This document shows positions 17,227 through 27,191 of a stretch of DNA of 64,000 nt, one piece after another. Source of the stretch: Kribbella pittospori (GTDB lineage: Bacteria > Actinomycetota > Actinomycetes > Propionibacteriales > Kribbellaceae). Made by a program: the position numbers and the translations under genes. The DNA lies in NCBI RefSeq assembly GCF_004331465.1, contig NZ_SJKB01000002.1, positions 558,001 to 622,000 on the forward strand, given 5' to 3'. The first letter of the stretch is position 1, and each line of letters starts with the position of its first letter. Below the pieces are notes generated by a model that did not search any database, was not told the origin of the DNA, and saw only the letters and a list, made by a program, of their open reading frames with translations.

Positions 17227-19716
17227 GTGGGATCGGAGCAGGGCACGGGGGTGCAGGACCGGCCTGCCCAGGCGGGCAGAGCGGCGCCGGCGGCCGGGCT
17301 AGTGGTGGCGGCGGTCTTCGCCGCCTCCGGAGTCATCCGCGGTACCTTTCCCTTCGGTTCAGTGTCCCGCAGCACCAATGATCTTGGCACGCAGTACATC
17401 CCGTTCTTCGCCCATCTCTGGGACGTCCTGCACGGCCGCGCTCAGGGCGACCTGTTCTTCAACTGGCAGAGCGGCTTCGGCGTCGGCTTCCTCGGCGACT
17501 ACGGCGTCGTGCTGGGCAGCCCCCTGTCGCTGCTGGTGGGGCTGTTTCCCCGCGACCAGATCGATCTGGCCGTCTACGTCATCACCGTCCTCAAACTGAG
17601 CCTCGCCGCCGCCGCGATGGCGGTGCTACTCATCAAGATGCATCGAGGACCCCGTTGGGTTGCAGCAATTCTCGGAGCTTCGTACGGCGTCTGCGGCTGG
17701 GCCATCGACGACGGCGCATACGTGCCGATGTGGCTGGACGGCCTGATCGCCCTGCCGCTGTTCTTCCTGGTCGCCGAGTGGTCACTCCGCAGGACCAACC
17801 GCCTGCTCAGCGTGCTGGTGGTGGGGGTCTTCTGGGTCTCCAACTTCTACACCGCCTACATGGCCACGATCGCGGGCGGAATCTACCTGATCGCGCGGAT
17901 ACTGACCAGCGACCTGAGCTGGGTGGACCGGCTGCGTGTCGTCGTCCGGCACGGAATCTCGTTCGTTCTCGGGATCGCCCTGTCGGCGCCCATCCTGCTC
18001 CCGGTCCTGATGGCCAACCGTGACGCAACGCCGTCGCCGCCCGGGATCTTCACGGCGAACGAATGGAGCGAGTTCCTCTCCCGCCTGCTCCCGCTGTCCG
18101 AGGGCGTCGGCCGCACGGCCAGCCTGTACGTCGGAACGGTCGCACTGCTGCTCGCCTGCACCCTGCCGTTCAACCGGGCGGTGCCGATCCGGACCAAGCT
18201 GGTCTGGGTGATCACCACCGTCCTGGTCACGCTGTCGTTCCGGTGGGCTCCGACGCAGGCGATGTGGCACGGCTTCGACACGCCGAACGGCAGCCAGTAC
18301 CGCGAGGCGTTCGTCCTGTGCGGCCTGATCGTGGTCATGGGCTGGTTGTCGGTCGCGTACCGCCTGCCCGGGCCGATCGCACTGCTCGGCGGCGGCGCCC
18401 TGGTCGCCGTGATCGCGGTGGTGTCGGACGGGAGCCCGTACCTGACCGAGTACGCCGTGTCCCTGCTGATCGTCTCCGGCGTCGTCACCGTTGGAGCGCT
18501 CACCATCATCTGGGCGGTACGCCGCTCGCCCTCGCTGAAGCGGTCGAAGTGGCCGGTCGCGGCGGCCTTCACCCTCGTGCTGGCCGTCGTCGCTGTGGAG
18601 ACGACCTGGTCCGCGGTGGTGACGGACGAGCAGCGCAAGGAGATCCTCAGCGCATCGCTGCGCCCTTGGGACGACCGGCAGACCCAGCGGCTCGACGCGC
18701 TCGAGGCGGCCGGCGACTGGCCGTCGTACCGGACGGATCCGGGGACCGCGGTGACGCCGAACGACCCGGTGTTGCTCGGTGGGCAGGGCCCGGGTCTCTA
18801 CAGCAGCCTGCTGCCGCACTCGCTGAACGAGACGCTGACCGATCTCGGCTTCGGCTGGACCGGCTACGGAAGAGCGAACCGCGACCTGGACAACCCGGTG
18901 GTCGACGCGATCTTCTCGGTCGGGGCGCGGATGCACCTCAACGGCGGCCCTCCGGAGTTCACCCGCGCCACGGTGCCGCCGCTCGTCACGGTGCGGCCCG
19001 GGCTCGGCACGACCCAGGCGCCGAATGTCTTCGTCGCCCAGGACCGGCTGCTCGGGACCCAGGTCTACCAGGTGCCGACGTACAAGGGCAGGCGGATGCC
19101 CGGCGGCGGAAGCGTCACGCTCGAGGGCCAGTGCCGCCCGGGCTCCAAGATCTTCCTGAACCTGCCGCACACGGTCGGACAGGTGCGGCAGACCGGTGAC
19201 CCCAAATGGACGGACCTGCTCGCGAGCCGCCGGCCGGGCGTGACGACGAACAGCGGGGTGGTCGGCCTCGGCACGACGCCGGCCTCCGGTGCCGTGTCCG
19301 TGGAGGTCAAGTTCCTCGGGAACGCGAAGCGCGGTATCGCACCCAGGGGCGCGATCGGCTGCCTCGACGAAACCGCCCTGGCGAAGGCCGTCGAGACGCT
19401 GCGCACGACCGGGGCGACGGACGTCGAGGCGGGCGGTCATTCGATCAGCGCGACCCTCCCGGCAGGCAGCCAGGGGTACGCCGTGGTCGCCGTACCGAAG
19501 CTGCCCGGCTGGAGCTGCTCCACCGGGGACGGCGCGGCCAAGACTCCGCGGGACTTCGGCGGCCTGATCGCCGTACCGCTCGGCGACTCGGCCGACCGGA
19601 TCGACTGCAGCTACACACCGCCCGGTCTGCGGCGCGGCCTGGCACTGGCCGCCGTAGCCGTTGCGATCGCTGTCGGGGTGGCGCTGTTCGGACGGATGCG
19701 GCGGCTCAGGAGTTGA
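17227..19716 (+). CDS. YfhO-like polytopic membrane protein
   Basis: This 829-residue protein has about 12-14 membrane segments and a large extracytoplasmic C-terminal region (about 500-800) before a last membrane helix. STNDLGTQYIPFFAHLWDVL and the SGFGVGFLGDYGV region match the YfhO family (PF09586), GT-C-fold proteins implicated in adding sugars to teichoic acids or other surface polymers from lipid-linked donors. The GTG at 17227 is chosen because of the AAAGGGGCGGA ribosome binding site; the longer open frame upstream overlaps the divergent GT2 gene. That neighbour is a plausible donor-making partner. Confidence 0.88.
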   Translation: MGSEQGTGVQDRPAQAGRAAPAAGLVVAAVFAASGVIRGTFPFGSVSRSTNDLGTQYIPFFAHLWDVLHGRAQGDLFFNWQSGFGVGFLGDYGVVLGSPLSLLVGLFPRDQIDLAVYVITVLKLSLAAAAMAVLLIKMHRGPRWVAAILGASYGVCGWAIDDGAYVPMWLDGLIALPLFFLVAEWSLRRTNRLLSVLVVGVFWVSNFYTAYMATIAGGIYLIARILTSDLSWVDRLRVVVRHGISFVLGIALSAPILLPVLMANRDATPSPPGIFTANEWSEFLSRLLPLSEGVGRTASLYVGTVALLLACTLPFNRAVPIRTKLVWVITTVLVTLSFRWAPTQAMWHGFDTPNGSQYREAFVLCGLIVVMGWLSVAYRLPGPIALLGGGALVAVIAVVSDGSPYLTEYAVSLLIVSGVVTVGALTIIWAVRRSPSLKRSKWPVAAAFTLVLAVVAVETTWSAVVTDEQRKEILSASLRPWDDRQTQRLDALEAAGDWPSYRTDPGTAVTPNDPVLLGGQGPGLYSSLLPHSLNETLTDLGFGWTGYGRANRDLDNPVVDAIFSVGARMHLNGGPPEFTRATVPPLVTVRPGLGTTQAPNVFVAQDRLLGTQVYQVPTYKGRRMPGGGSVTLEGQCRPGSKIFLNLPHTVGQVRQTGDPKWTDLLASRRPGVTTNSGVVGLGTTPASGAVSVEVKFLGNAKRGIAPRGAIGCLDETALAKAVETLRTTGATDVEAGGHSISATLPAGSQGYAVVAVPKLPGWSCSTGDGAAKTPRDFGGLIAVPLGDSADRIDCSYTPPGLRRGLALAAVAVAIAVGVALFGRMRRLRS

Positions 19717-20698
19717 TGTCGCGGCGGTGGAAGACCGCCGCGCCGAACACCACCAGGACGACCGCGAGGATGCCCAGATACCACGCACCACGCTCGAACG
19801 TCAGCGTCTTCAGGACGCTGTTGCACATGTAGCCGCCGTCGCTGGTCGACGAGCACTGGTTCACGTAGTACGTCGTGTCGTGCCGGATGAACGCGTCGAA
19901 GTTCAGCTTCACCAACCACGGCTGGACCTTGTTCAGCAGGTTGCCGAAGATCGCCTCGACCAGGACCAGGTACCCCATCGCCAGACCGATGGCGGCCGCG
20001 GTGTGCCGCAGCAGCAGACCGACCACGCCGCCGAGAGCCGCGCCCAGAGCGGTCAGTACGACGGCTCGCCCGGCCGTCGCGAGCAGATCGCCCCAGACCT
20101 TGCCGGTCGTGGTCGCGGTGCTGCCGAGCTGGTCGACGATCAGGTAGGTGCCGACCACCAGGACACCGAGGACCACGACCGCCACCGGCACGAATCCGAT
20201 CGCGGCCGCCAGCAGCTTGCTGCCGTAGACCCGTAGCCGGCGTGGTTCGAAGGTCAGCCAGTTGCCGATGGCACCGGTACTGAACTCGGCCGCGATGAAA
20301 CTCGCGCCCAGCAGGAACGCGGCGAACAGCAGCAGGTACGACACTCCGTGCAGCAGGTCGGGCATCAGCTCGGCGAACACCGTCGGCGGCTTGCCGAACT
20401 CCTCCGGCCTCGGCTCGGGGTAGCTGCACATGTCCTCGCGCTTGGGCTTCGGATCGGGCTGCTTGTCCCACTGCTCGTTGCACGCGGCCTCGTTCGCCAC
20501 GTGGCCGTCCACCCACTGCTGATGGGCGAGCTCGTACTGCGACTGGGCCGCGCGCTGCTCGTCCGCCGACGACGGCCGCGCCTCGAGCCAGGTCGCGAAC
20601 AACAGCAGCAGGATGATCAGCAGGAGGCCGATCACGCCGACGACGGTCATCCGCCGGGCGACCAGCCGGCGCAACTCGACCGTGGTGAGACGGAGCAT
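19706..20698 (-). CDS. ABC-2 type exporter permease
   Basis: This 330-residue protein has one N-terminal membrane helix, a soluble loop of about 120 residues (roughly 35-140) and five further helices. This is the layout of ABC-2 permeases of the NatB/YhgE kind. Its start overlaps the stop of the ATPase gene by one base (TGATG), so the pair is coupled. Its 3' end overlaps the convergent YfhO-like gene by 11 bp. The substrate is unknown. Confidence 0.88.
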   Translation of the reverse strand: MLRLTTVELRRLVARRMTVVGVIGLLLIILLLLFATWLEARPSSADEQRAAQSQYELAHQQWVDGHVANEAACNEQWDKQPDPKPKREDMCSYPEPRPEEFGKPPTVFAELMPDLLHGVSYLLLFAAFLLGASFIAAEFSTGAIGNWLTFEPRRLRVYGSKLLAAAIGFVPVAVVVLGVLVVGTYLIVDQLGSTATTTGKVWGDLLATAGRAVVLTALGAALGGVVGLLLRHTAAAIGLAMGYLVLVEAIFGNLLNKVQPWLVKLNFDAFIRHDTTYYVNQCSSTSDGGYMCNSVLKTLTFERGAWYLGILAVVLVVFGAAVFHRRDINS

Positions 20699-21618
20699 CA
20701 GATCTTCTCCTCCGCGGTCAGCTCGAGGAAGACGGACTCGAGGTCCGCGCGGACCGGGACAAGCTCGGACACGTACAGCTCCTGATGCGCCAGCCGGCGC
20801 GTGATCTCGGCCGGTTGCCCGGTGCCGTCCACCAGCAGATAGTTGCCATCGGCCCGCACCGTCATCCCTGCCGCGGTGAGGATCCGGGTCGCCGCCTCGT
20901 GATTGTCCACGGCAACCTTGACCGTGGTCGTCGTACCGCCGCCGATCACCTCCGCGACGGTGCCGGAGGCCAGCAGCCGGCCGTGGCCGATGATCGACAC
21001 GGTGTCGGCGACCTGCTCGACCTCGGCGAGGATGTGGCTGCTCACCAGCACGGTCCGGCCCTGGTTGCCGAGTCCACGCATGGTCTCACGGATCTCCCGG
21101 ATGCCGGCCGGATCGAGGCCGTTCGTCGGCTCGTCGAAGATCAGCAGATCGGGCTCCTTCAGCAGCGTGGCCGCGATCGCCAGCCGCTGCTTCATGCCCA
21201 GCGAGTACGAGCGGAACCGGTCGTCGCCGCGGTCCGCCAGAGACGTCTGCTCGAGCACCTCACCGACCCGCCGGCGGGGTACGCCGATCGCCTCGGCGAG
21301 CAGTTGCAGGTTCTTCTCGCCGGTGAACGCCGGGAAGAACTTCGGCGACTCGACGATCGCACCGACCCGGCCGACCACCTCCGGCAACTGGGCCGGCACG
21401 CGCCGGCCGAACACCGTCATCGTCCCGGCATCAGCGCGGATCAGGCCGAGGAGCATCCGGATCGACGTCGTCTTGCCCGAGCCGTTCGGCCCGAGGAACC
21501 CGTGTACTCCCCCGGCCGGCACGTCCAGGTCGAGGCCCTGGACCGCGACCACCTTGCGGCCCAGCCGGGTCCGGTAGGTCTTGCGCAGACCGCGCGTACT
21601 GATCGCCAGTTCCGGCAT
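20698..21618 (-). CDS. ABC exporter ATP-binding protein
   Basis: This 306-residue ATPase has Walker A GPNGSGKTT, signature SLGMKQRL, Walker B LLIFDEPTNGLDP and an H-loop SSH. It is of the drug/antibiotic (CcmA/NatA-like) exporter class. The ATG at 21618 follows GAGAGGGG; the longer upstream frame is antisense to csoR and is rejected. It forms a two-gene exporter with the downstream permease and is divergent from the copper operon across about 95 bp. Confidence 0.92.
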   Translation of the reverse strand: MPELAISTRGLRKTYRTRLGRKVVAVQGLDLDVPAGGVHGFLGPNGSGKTTSIRMLLGLIRADAGTMTVFGRRVPAQLPEVVGRVGAIVESPKFFPAFTGEKNLQLLAEAIGVPRRRVGEVLEQTSLADRGDDRFRSYSLGMKQRLAIAATLLKEPDLLIFDEPTNGLDPAGIREIRETMRGLGNQGRTVLVSSHILAEVEQVADTVSIIGHGRLLASGTVAEVIGGGTTTTVKVAVDNHEAATRILTAAGMTVRADGNYLLVDGTGQPAEITRRLAHQELYVSELVPVRADLESVFLELTAEEKI

Positions 21619-21711
21619 CGTGCCCCTCTCGTCTCGTGGCAGACGCACAGCGTGACAGGTTTGTTGCCGGACCGCTCGATGTGATACCCCCCACCCGTAC
21701 CGACCGAAGAC

Positions 21712-21740
21712 TTGCACTTGATACCCCAAGGGGGTAACTT
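21712..21740 (+). promoter_or_regulatory. copper operon promoter
   Basis: TTGCAC (21712-21717) and TAACTT (21735-21740) are separated by 17 bp. The first CsoR box fills the spacer, which is a typical repressor position. Confidence 0.65.
21721..21736. promoter_or_regulatory. CsoR operator 1
   Basis: TACCCC-AAG-GGGGTA is an inverted repeat with GC-tract half-sites typical of CsoR operators. It lies between the -35 and -10 hexamers. Confidence 0.75.
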
Positions 21741-21753
21741 CATGCCTGTCGAC

Positions 21754-21769
21754 ATACCCCCGAGGGGTA
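21754..21769. promoter_or_regulatory. CsoR operator 2
   Basis: TACCCC-CGA-GGGGTA has exactly the half-sites and 3-bp spacing of operator 1. Its centre is 33 bp downstream of operator 1's centre, just past the predicted transcription start. A degenerate third half-site (TACCCC) is at 21685-21690, near the divergent exporter gene. Confidence 0.72.
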
Positions 21770-21795
21770 GCCGCGGACCGCTGGAGGAACCTGAG

Positions 21796-22101
21796 ATGAC
21801 CACCGACGCCGACGCTCATGTGCACGGATACACCGCCGAGAAGAGCAGCCACCTGAAGCGGCTGCGGCGGATCGAGGGCCAGATCCGCGGCCTGCAGCGG
21901 ATGGTCGAGGAGGACAAGTACTGCATCGACATCCTCACCCAGGTGTCGGCCGCGACGAAGGCGCTGCAGTCCTTCTCCCTCGAACTGCTCGACGAGCACC
22001 TGTCGCACTGCGTGGTCGAGGCCGCGCAGAAGGGTGGCGCCGAGGCCGAGGAGAAGGTCCGCGAGGCCTCCGACGCGATCGCCCGCCTCGTTCGCAGCTG
22101 A
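21796..22101 (+). CDS. csoR: copper-sensing repressor CsoR
   Basis: This 101-residue all-helical protein has the Cu(I) ligand set Cys43, His68 and Cys72, with spacing identical to Mycobacterium tuberculosis CsoR, plus Tyr42. The basic segment HLKRLRRIEGQIRGLQRM is the DNA-contacting helix region. I chose the ATG at 21796, preceded by GGAGG with 8-bp spacing; an upstream in-frame ATG would place the operators inside the coding region. CsoR represses this operon and releases DNA on Cu(I) binding (family knowledge). Confidence 0.96.
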   Translation: MTTDADAHVHGYTAEKSSHLKRLRRIEGQIRGLQRMVEEDKYCIDILTQVSAATKALQSFSLELLDEHLSHCVVEAAQKGGAEAEEKVREASDAIARLVRS

Positions 22102-22127
22102 CACAACACACTCTGAAGGAGCCCGAT

Positions 22128-22343
22128 ATGAACACCACCTACTCCGTCTCCGGGATGACCTGCGGCCACTGCACCTCCGCGGTCACCGAGGAGCTCAGCA
22201 AGCTTCCCGGTGTGCAGGAGGTCAGCATCGATCTCGTCGCCGGTGGCACCTCCGCGGTGCACGTGACGAGTGAGTCCGCTCTCGACGAGGCCGCCGTGCG
22301 CGAGGCCGTCGACGAGGCGGGTTACGAACTGGCGGCGTCGTGA
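22128..22343 (+). CDS. copZ: copper chaperone CopZ
   Basis: This 71-residue heavy-metal-associated (HMA) domain has the GMTCGHC metal site (Cys12 and Cys15). It should carry Cu(I) in the cytoplasm to the CopA ATPase encoded downstream. AAGGAG lies upstream of the ATG. Its stop overlaps the GTG of the next gene (GTGA), so the two are coupled. Confidence 0.95.
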   Translation: MNTTYSVSGMTCGHCTSAVTEELSKLPGVQEVSIDLVAGGTSAVHVTSESALDEAAVREAVDEAGYELAAS

Positions 22344-23338
22344 GCCGGGCCGTCGCGCTCCGGCTCGGCGCGTTCGCCGGTGCGCTGACGCTCGCCTTCG
22401 GGGCGGCGTACGCGATCGGCTCCGCGGTCGACCCGATCGCGGCGGCCGACACGCCCGCGGCTCCGGCCCACGGAGAGGAAATGGGCGGTATGGAGCAGAC
22501 CTCAGGACACGGCGCGGGACACGATGCCCCCGGGCAGCTGCCCGGGCTGGCGGTGTCCGACGCCGGTTACACGTTCGCGCCGGCGACGACGTTCTACCAG
22601 TCCGGCGCGAAGACCCAACTGCGCTTCACGATCCAGGGACCGGACGGCAAGCCGGTCACGCAGTACACGAAGACCCACGAGAAGGACCTGCACCTGATTG
22701 TGGTCCGGCGTGACCTGTCCGGATTCCACCACGTACACCCGACCAGGGACGCGAGCGGGACGTGGAGCGTCCCGTTCACCTTCACCGCCGGTGGCACCTG
22801 GCGGCTGTACGCCGACTTCCAGCCGGCCGGACTGGACCGCGGCCTGACGCTCGGCACCGACGTCAACGTCTCCGGTCTCTACATCCCGGTCCCGCTGAGC
22901 GAGCCCTCCAGCATCTACAGCTTCCACGGGTACGACGTGACGCTGTCGGGCACTCCGGTCGCGGGGAAGGAATCCGAGCTGACGTTCCGGGTCAGCCGGG
23001 GCGGCAAGCCGGTCACCGACCTGCAGCCGTACCTGGGCGCCTTCGGGCACCTGGTCTCGCTGCGCAGCGGCGACCTCGCCTACCTGCACAACCACCCGGC
23101 CCAGCACGCGGAGCCGGGGATGAAGGGCGGCCCGGAGATCACCTTCGGCACCACCTTCCCGACCGCCGCGACGTACAGCCTGTTCCTGGACTTCCAGCAC
23201 GCGGGCGCCGTGCACACCGCCGAGTTCACCGTGAAGGTGGGCCCGAACGGGACCACGATCGTGCCGCCGGCTCCGGTGCCGACCAAGACGACAACAACCA
23301 CCACCCCGGGGCACGAAGAGACCCCGCACGGCCACTGA
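22340..23338 (+). CDS. secreted His-rich protein of the copper operon
   Basis: This 332-residue protein has an N-terminal signal or anchor segment (about 5-30), then a His/Met-rich stretch ([19 protein letters not shown]), a beta-rich body with [17 protein letters not shown] and YLHNHPAQH histidine clusters, and a Thr-rich His-ending tail ([10 protein letters not shown]). I do not know a named family with certainty; such proteins recur in actinobacterial cop operons. The clusters suggest extracytoplasmic copper binding, which is inference. Translation is coupled to copZ, and copA follows after 11 bp. Confidence 0.87.
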   Translation: MSRAVALRLGAFAGALTLAFGAAYAIGSAVDPIAAADTPAAPAHGEEMGGMEQTSGHGAGHDAPGQLPGLAVSDAGYTFAPATTFYQSGAKTQLRFTIQGPDGKPVTQYTKTHEKDLHLIVVRRDLSGFHHVHPTRDASGTWSVPFTFTAGGTWRLYADFQPAGLDRGLTLGTDVNVSGLYIPVPLSEPSSIYSFHGYDVTLSGTPVAGKESELTFRVSRGGKPVTDLQPYLGAFGHLVSLRSGDLAYLHNHPAQHAEPGMKGGPEITFGTTFPTAATYSLFLDFQHAGAVHTAEFTVKVGPNGTTIVPPAPVPTKTTTTTTPGHEETPHGH

Positions 23339-23349
23339 GGAGGCTTGCC

Positions 23350-25569
23350 ATGAGTGATTCCGTCGAACTCATCATCGGTGGCATGACGTGCGCCTCGTGC
23401 GCCGCCCGGGTGGAGAAGAAGCTGAACCGGATGGACGGCGTCACCGCGACCGTCAACTACGCCACCGAGAAGGCGAAGGTGACGTACCCGGCCGGCATCA
23501 CCACCGACGACCTGGTCGCCACCGTGGAGAAGACCGGCTACACCGCGTCGCTGCCGGCTCCTGCGGTTGCCGATGGCAACGAGGATGAGCCGGACGAGCT
23601 GAAGCCGCTGCGCGAGCGGCTGATCGCCAGCATCGTACTGGCGGTGCCGGTGATCGCGTTCGGGATGATCCCGGCGCTGCAGTTCGACTACTGGCAGTGG
23701 GCGTCGCTGACGCTGGCCTTCCCGGTGGCGACGTGGGCGGCCTGGCCGTTCCACAAGGCCGCCTGGACCAACCTGCGACACGGCGCCACGACCATGGATA
23801 CGCTGATCTCGCTGGGCGTGGTGAGTGCGTTCCTCTGGTCGCTGTATGCGCTGTTCCTCGGCTCCGCCGGCGAGCCGGGGATGACGATGCCGTTCACGCT
23901 GATCCCGTCCCGCGGCACCGGCGCCGAGGAGATCTACCTCGAGGTCGTCACCGCCGTGACCACGTTCATCCTGGCGGGGCGGTACTTCGAGGCTCGCGCC
24001 AAGCGCCGGTCCGGCGCGGCCCTGAAGGCCCTGCTGGAGCTGGGTGCGAAGGACGTCGCCGTACTGCGGAACGGCGCCGAGGTGCGGATCCCGGCCGACC
24101 AACTGGCCGTGGGTGACGAGTTCGTCGTACGGCCTGGCGAGAAGATCGCGACGGACGGTGTGATCGTGACCGGGAGCAGCGCGGTCGACGCGTCGATGCT
24201 GACCGGGGAGTCCGTCCCGGTCGAGGTCAGTGCGGGCGACGCGGTCGTCGGCGCCACCGTGAACGCGGGCGGTCGACTGATCGTCCGAGCCACCCGGGTG
24301 GGCGCCGACACCCAACTGGCGCAGATGGCGCGACTGGTCGAGGACGCGCAGAACGGGAAGGCCGAGGTCCAGCGGCTGGCGGACAAGGTGTCCGGGTTCT
24401 TCGTGCCGATCGTGATCGGGCTCTCGCTGACGACGATGGGCTTCTGGCTCGGCAACGGTTCTCCGGTCGAGGTCGCGTTCACCGCTGCGGTCGCCGTACT
24501 GATCATCGCCTGCCCGTGTGCGCTCGGGCTGGCCACGCCGACCGCGTTGATGGTCGGCACCGGCCGAGGTGCGCAACTGGGCATCCTGATCAAGGGTCCG
24601 GAGGTGCTGGAGTCCACTCGTCGCGTCGACACCGTCGTCCTGGACAAGACCGGCACCGTGACCACGGGCCGGATGGAGCTGATCGACGTACTGCTGGCTC
24701 CTGGGCAGGAGCGTGCCGACGTACTGCGTCTGGCCGGGGCGCTGGAGCACTCCAGCGAGCACCCGATCGCACAGGCCATCGCCCGCGGTGCCCAGTCCGA
24801 GCTCGGTCAACTGCCCGAGGTCGAGGACTTCGGGAACGTCGAAGGCCTTGGTGTCCAGGGCATCGTCGACGGGCACGCGGTCCTGGTCGGACGCACGCGG
24901 TTGCTGGAGGAGTGGAGCCAGTACCTGCAGGAGGAGTTGGCGCACGCCAAGGACCACGCCGAGGCCGAGGGCAGTACGGCGGTCGCGGTCGGATGGGACG
25001 GGGAAGCGCGAGCGGTCCTGGTGGTTGCGGACACGGTGAAGCCCACGTCAGCAGAGGCGATCGGCCAGCTGAAGGCGCTGGGACTGCGGCCGGTGCTGCT
25101 GACGGGCGACAACGAGGCAGTAGCGCAGAAGGTCGCGGCTGAGGTCGGCATCGACGAGGTGATCGCCGAAGTACTGCCTGCCGGCAAGGTCGACGCGGTG
25201 AAGCAACTGCAGGGCGAAGGCCGGGTCGTCGCGATGATCGGTGACGGCGTCAACGACGCCGCCGCCCTGGCCCAGGCCGACCTCGGCCTGAGCATGGGCA
25301 CCGGTACCGACGTGGCGATCGAGGCCAGCGACCTGACCCTGGTCCGCGGCGACCTGCGCGCGGCGGTGGACGCCATCCGCCTGTCCCGCAGCACGTTGCG
25401 GACGATCAAGGGCAACCTGTTCTGGGCCTTCGCCTACAACGTCGCCGCCCTCCCACTGGCCGCCGCCGGCCTCCTCAACCCAATCCTCGCCGGCGCGGCA
25501 ATGGCCTTCAGCTCAGTCTTCGTCGTCTCCAACAGCCTCCGCCTACGCCGATTCCGTCCCCTCACCTGA
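23350..25569 (+). CDS. copA: Cu(I)-exporting P1B-type ATPase CopA
   Basis: This 739-residue pump has one N-terminal HMA domain (GMTCASC, Cys14 and Cys17), eight predicted membrane helices, the CPC transport motif at 388-390, the phosphorylated Asp432 in DKTGTVT, SEHP of the nucleotide domain, and [10 protein letters not shown]. It exports Cu(I) at the plasma membrane. The ATG at 23350 follows GAGGAGG; the longer upstream frame is a shadow of the secreted protein gene. The 3' end overlaps the convergent GH13 gene by 8 bp. Confidence 0.97.
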   Translation: MSDSVELIIGGMTCASCAARVEKKLNRMDGVTATVNYATEKAKVTYPAGITTDDLVATVEKTGYTASLPAPAVADGNEDEPDELKPLRERLIASIVLAVPVIAFGMIPALQFDYWQWASLTLAFPVATWAAWPFHKAAWTNLRHGATTMDTLISLGVVSAFLWSLYALFLGSAGEPGMTMPFTLIPSRGTGAEEIYLEVVTAVTTFILAGRYFEARAKRRSGAALKALLELGAKDVAVLRNGAEVRIPADQLAVGDEFVVRPGEKIATDGVIVTGSSAVDASMLTGESVPVEVSAGDAVVGATVNAGGRLIVRATRVGADTQLAQMARLVEDAQNGKAEVQRLADKVSGFFVPIVIGLSLTTMGFWLGNGSPVEVAFTAAVAVLIIACPCALGLATPTALMVGTGRGAQLGILIKGPEVLESTRRVDTVVLDKTGTVTTGRMELIDVLLAPGQERADVLRLAGALEHSSEHPIAQAIARGAQSELGQLPEVEDFGNVEGLGVQGIVDGHAVLVGRTRLLEEWSQYLQEELAHAKDHAEAEGSTAVAVGWDGEARAVLVVADTVKPTSAEAIGQLKALGLRPVLLTGDNEAVAQKVAAEVGIDEVIAEVLPAGKVDAVKQLQGEGRVVAMIGDGVNDAAALAQADLGLSMGTGTDVAIEASDLTLVRGDLRAAVDAIRLSRSTLRTIKGNLFWAFAYNVAALPLAAAGLLNPILAGAAMAFSSVFVVSNSLRLRRFRPLT

Positions 25570-27103
25570 TCCAAGCGGTGCTGTCGGTCGGGAGTCTGCC
25601 GTTGTCGAGTGGGGTGCTGGTGAGGAGCACCTCCTCGTGCGGTGGCAGGTCGGCCGGGTCGGCCGTCAGGTTGGTGATGGAGGTCAGGTTCTCCCGCTGG
25701 AATGCGAGCACACCGGGTGGTGAGTCGAGCCAGGTGAGGGTGCCGTCGCCGAGATAGGTGCGGCGGAGTGCGAGGCCGGTGCGGTAGAGGGTGAGCATCG
25801 AGCTCTGGTCGTCGTGCTGGGACTCGACGGTGAGGTTCTTCCAGTCGGCGGGTTGCGGGAGCCACGGCGTACCGGTTCCGAATCCGAACGGCGGCTCCTT
25901 GCCCGACCACGGTAGGGGCACTCGGCAACCATCCCGGCCGCGATCGGTACCGCCGGAGCGGGCGAAGATCGGGTCCTGGAGCAGCTCGTCGGGAAGGTTC
26001 TCGACTTCCGGGAGACCGAGCTCCTCGCCCTGGTAGACGTACACCGCACCCGGCAGCGCCATCGCGAGCAGTGCCGCCGCGCGGGCGCGCCGTTCGCCGA
26101 GGACGAGATCGGTACGCATGCCGTGCTTGCGGTCCTGATGCGAGAACGACGTGTCCGGGCGCCCGTACTTCGTCACCGGCCGGGTGACGTCGTGGTTGGA
26201 CAGCACCCAGGTCGGCGGGGCTCCGATCGGGACGTGCGTGGTCAGCGTCAGGTCGATCGACGCTTTCAGTTCGTCCGCCTGCCACGGCCGGGACAGGAAG
26301 TCGAAGTTGAATGCGGTGTGCATCTCGTCCGGACGCAGGTACAGCGCGAACCGCTCCTGGTCCGGCATCCACATCTCACCGACCAGGAACCGGCCGTCGT
26401 ACGCATCGGTGAGGTGGCGCCAACCGCGGTACACGTCGTGGACCTCGTCGTGGTCGGTGTACGACTCCTCGACACTGTCCAGGTCCTTGAACAGTACGGC
26501 GGCGCTGTCGATCCGGATCCCGTCGACGCCGCGGTCCAGCCAGAACCGCAGGATCGCGTGGAACTCCTCGACCACCTCGGGATTGCGCCAGTTGAAGTCC
26601 GGCTGCTCCGGGGCGAACAGGTGCAGGTACCACTCGCCGTCCTCGACCTGGGTCCAGGCGGGGCCGTTGAAGATCGACTGCCAGTCGTTGGGCGGCAGCT
26701 CACCGCGTCCCGGACGGAACAGGAACCGCTCGCGCTCGGGCGACCCCGGACCGGCCTGCAGCGCCTGGACGAACCAGTCCTGCTGATCGGATCCGTGGTT
26801 CGGGACGATGTCGATGATGGTCCGGATGTTCAGCGCGTGCGCCTCCGCGATGTACGCCTCGGCCTCCTCGAGCGTGCCGAACGCCGGGTCGATCGCGCGG
26901 TAGTCGGCGACGTCGTACCCGCCGTCGGCCATCGGGGACGGGTACCACGGGTTCAGCCAGATCGCGTCCACGCCGAGCTCGGCCAGGTACGGCAACCGCT
27001 CGCGCAGACCGGCCAGATCGCCGATCCCGTCACCGTTGCCGTCGGCGAAACTACGCAGGTACACCTGGTAGATCGCCGCATCGCGCCACCACTCGTCAGC
27101 CAT
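25562..27103 (-). CDS. GH13 alpha-glucosidase
   Basis: This 513-residue cytoplasmic alpha-amylase-family enzyme has the catalytic triad Asp199 (GIRIDSAA), Glu243 (VGEMWM) and Asp305 (LSNHDV). The length and the early [15 protein letters not shown] and [12 protein letters not shown] motifs fit oligo-1,6-glucosidase or alpha-glucosidase. It is the last gene of the sugar import operon and would hydrolyse the imported alpha-glucoside (for example maltose, trehalose or isomaltose; not resolvable). An 88-bp gap with a strong hairpin separates it from the permease gene. Confidence 0.95.
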   Translation of the reverse strand: MADEWWRDAAIYQVYLRSFADGNGDGIGDLAGLRERLPYLAELGVDAIWLNPWYPSPMADGGYDVADYRAIDPAFGTLEEAEAYIAEAHALNIRTIIDIVPNHGSDQQDWFVQALQAGPGSPERERFLFRPGRGELPPNDWQSIFNGPAWTQVEDGEWYLHLFAPEQPDFNWRNPEVVEEFHAILRFWLDRGVDGIRIDSAAVLFKDLDSVEESYTDHDEVHDVYRGWRHLTDAYDGRFLVGEMWMPDQERFALYLRPDEMHTAFNFDFLSRPWQADELKASIDLTLTTHVPIGAPPTWVLSNHDVTRPVTKYGRPDTSFSHQDRKHGMRTDLVLGERRARAAALLAMALPGAVYVYQGEELGLPEVENLPDELLQDPIFARSGGTDRGRDGCRVPLPWSGKEPPFGFGTGTPWLPQPADWKNLTVESQHDDQSSMLTLYRTGLALRRTYLGDGTLTWLDSPPGVLAFQRENLTSITNLTADPADLPPHEEVLLTSTPLDNGRLPTDSTAWIR

Positions 27104-27112
27104 CGAATCCCC

Positions 27113-27139
27113 TTACCCATTAAGACTTCCGGCGGTCAG
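27113..27139 (-). repeat. duplicated permease 3' tail, copy B
   Basis: This is 24/27 identical to the last codons of the upstream permease gene at 27192-27218. On the minus strand it would encode LTAGSLNG and a TAA stop, against LTAGSLKG in the real gene. It lies just before the GH13 start and looks like a leftover of a duplicated or lost permease gene. Confidence 0.7.
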
Positions 27140-27152
27140 ACCGCCCTCTCTC

Positions 27153-27185
27153 CATCCCGTCCCGAGCGGAGCGAGGGGCGGGATG
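27153..27185 (-). terminator. intercistronic hairpin between permease and GH13
   Basis: CATCCCG pairs with CGGGATG, extended inward by CCC/GGG around a GC-rich loop. It sits between the permease stop and the GH13 start, so it could attenuate GH13 expression or stabilise the upstream mRNA. Confidence 0.55.
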
Positions 27186-27191
27186 TTGTTC

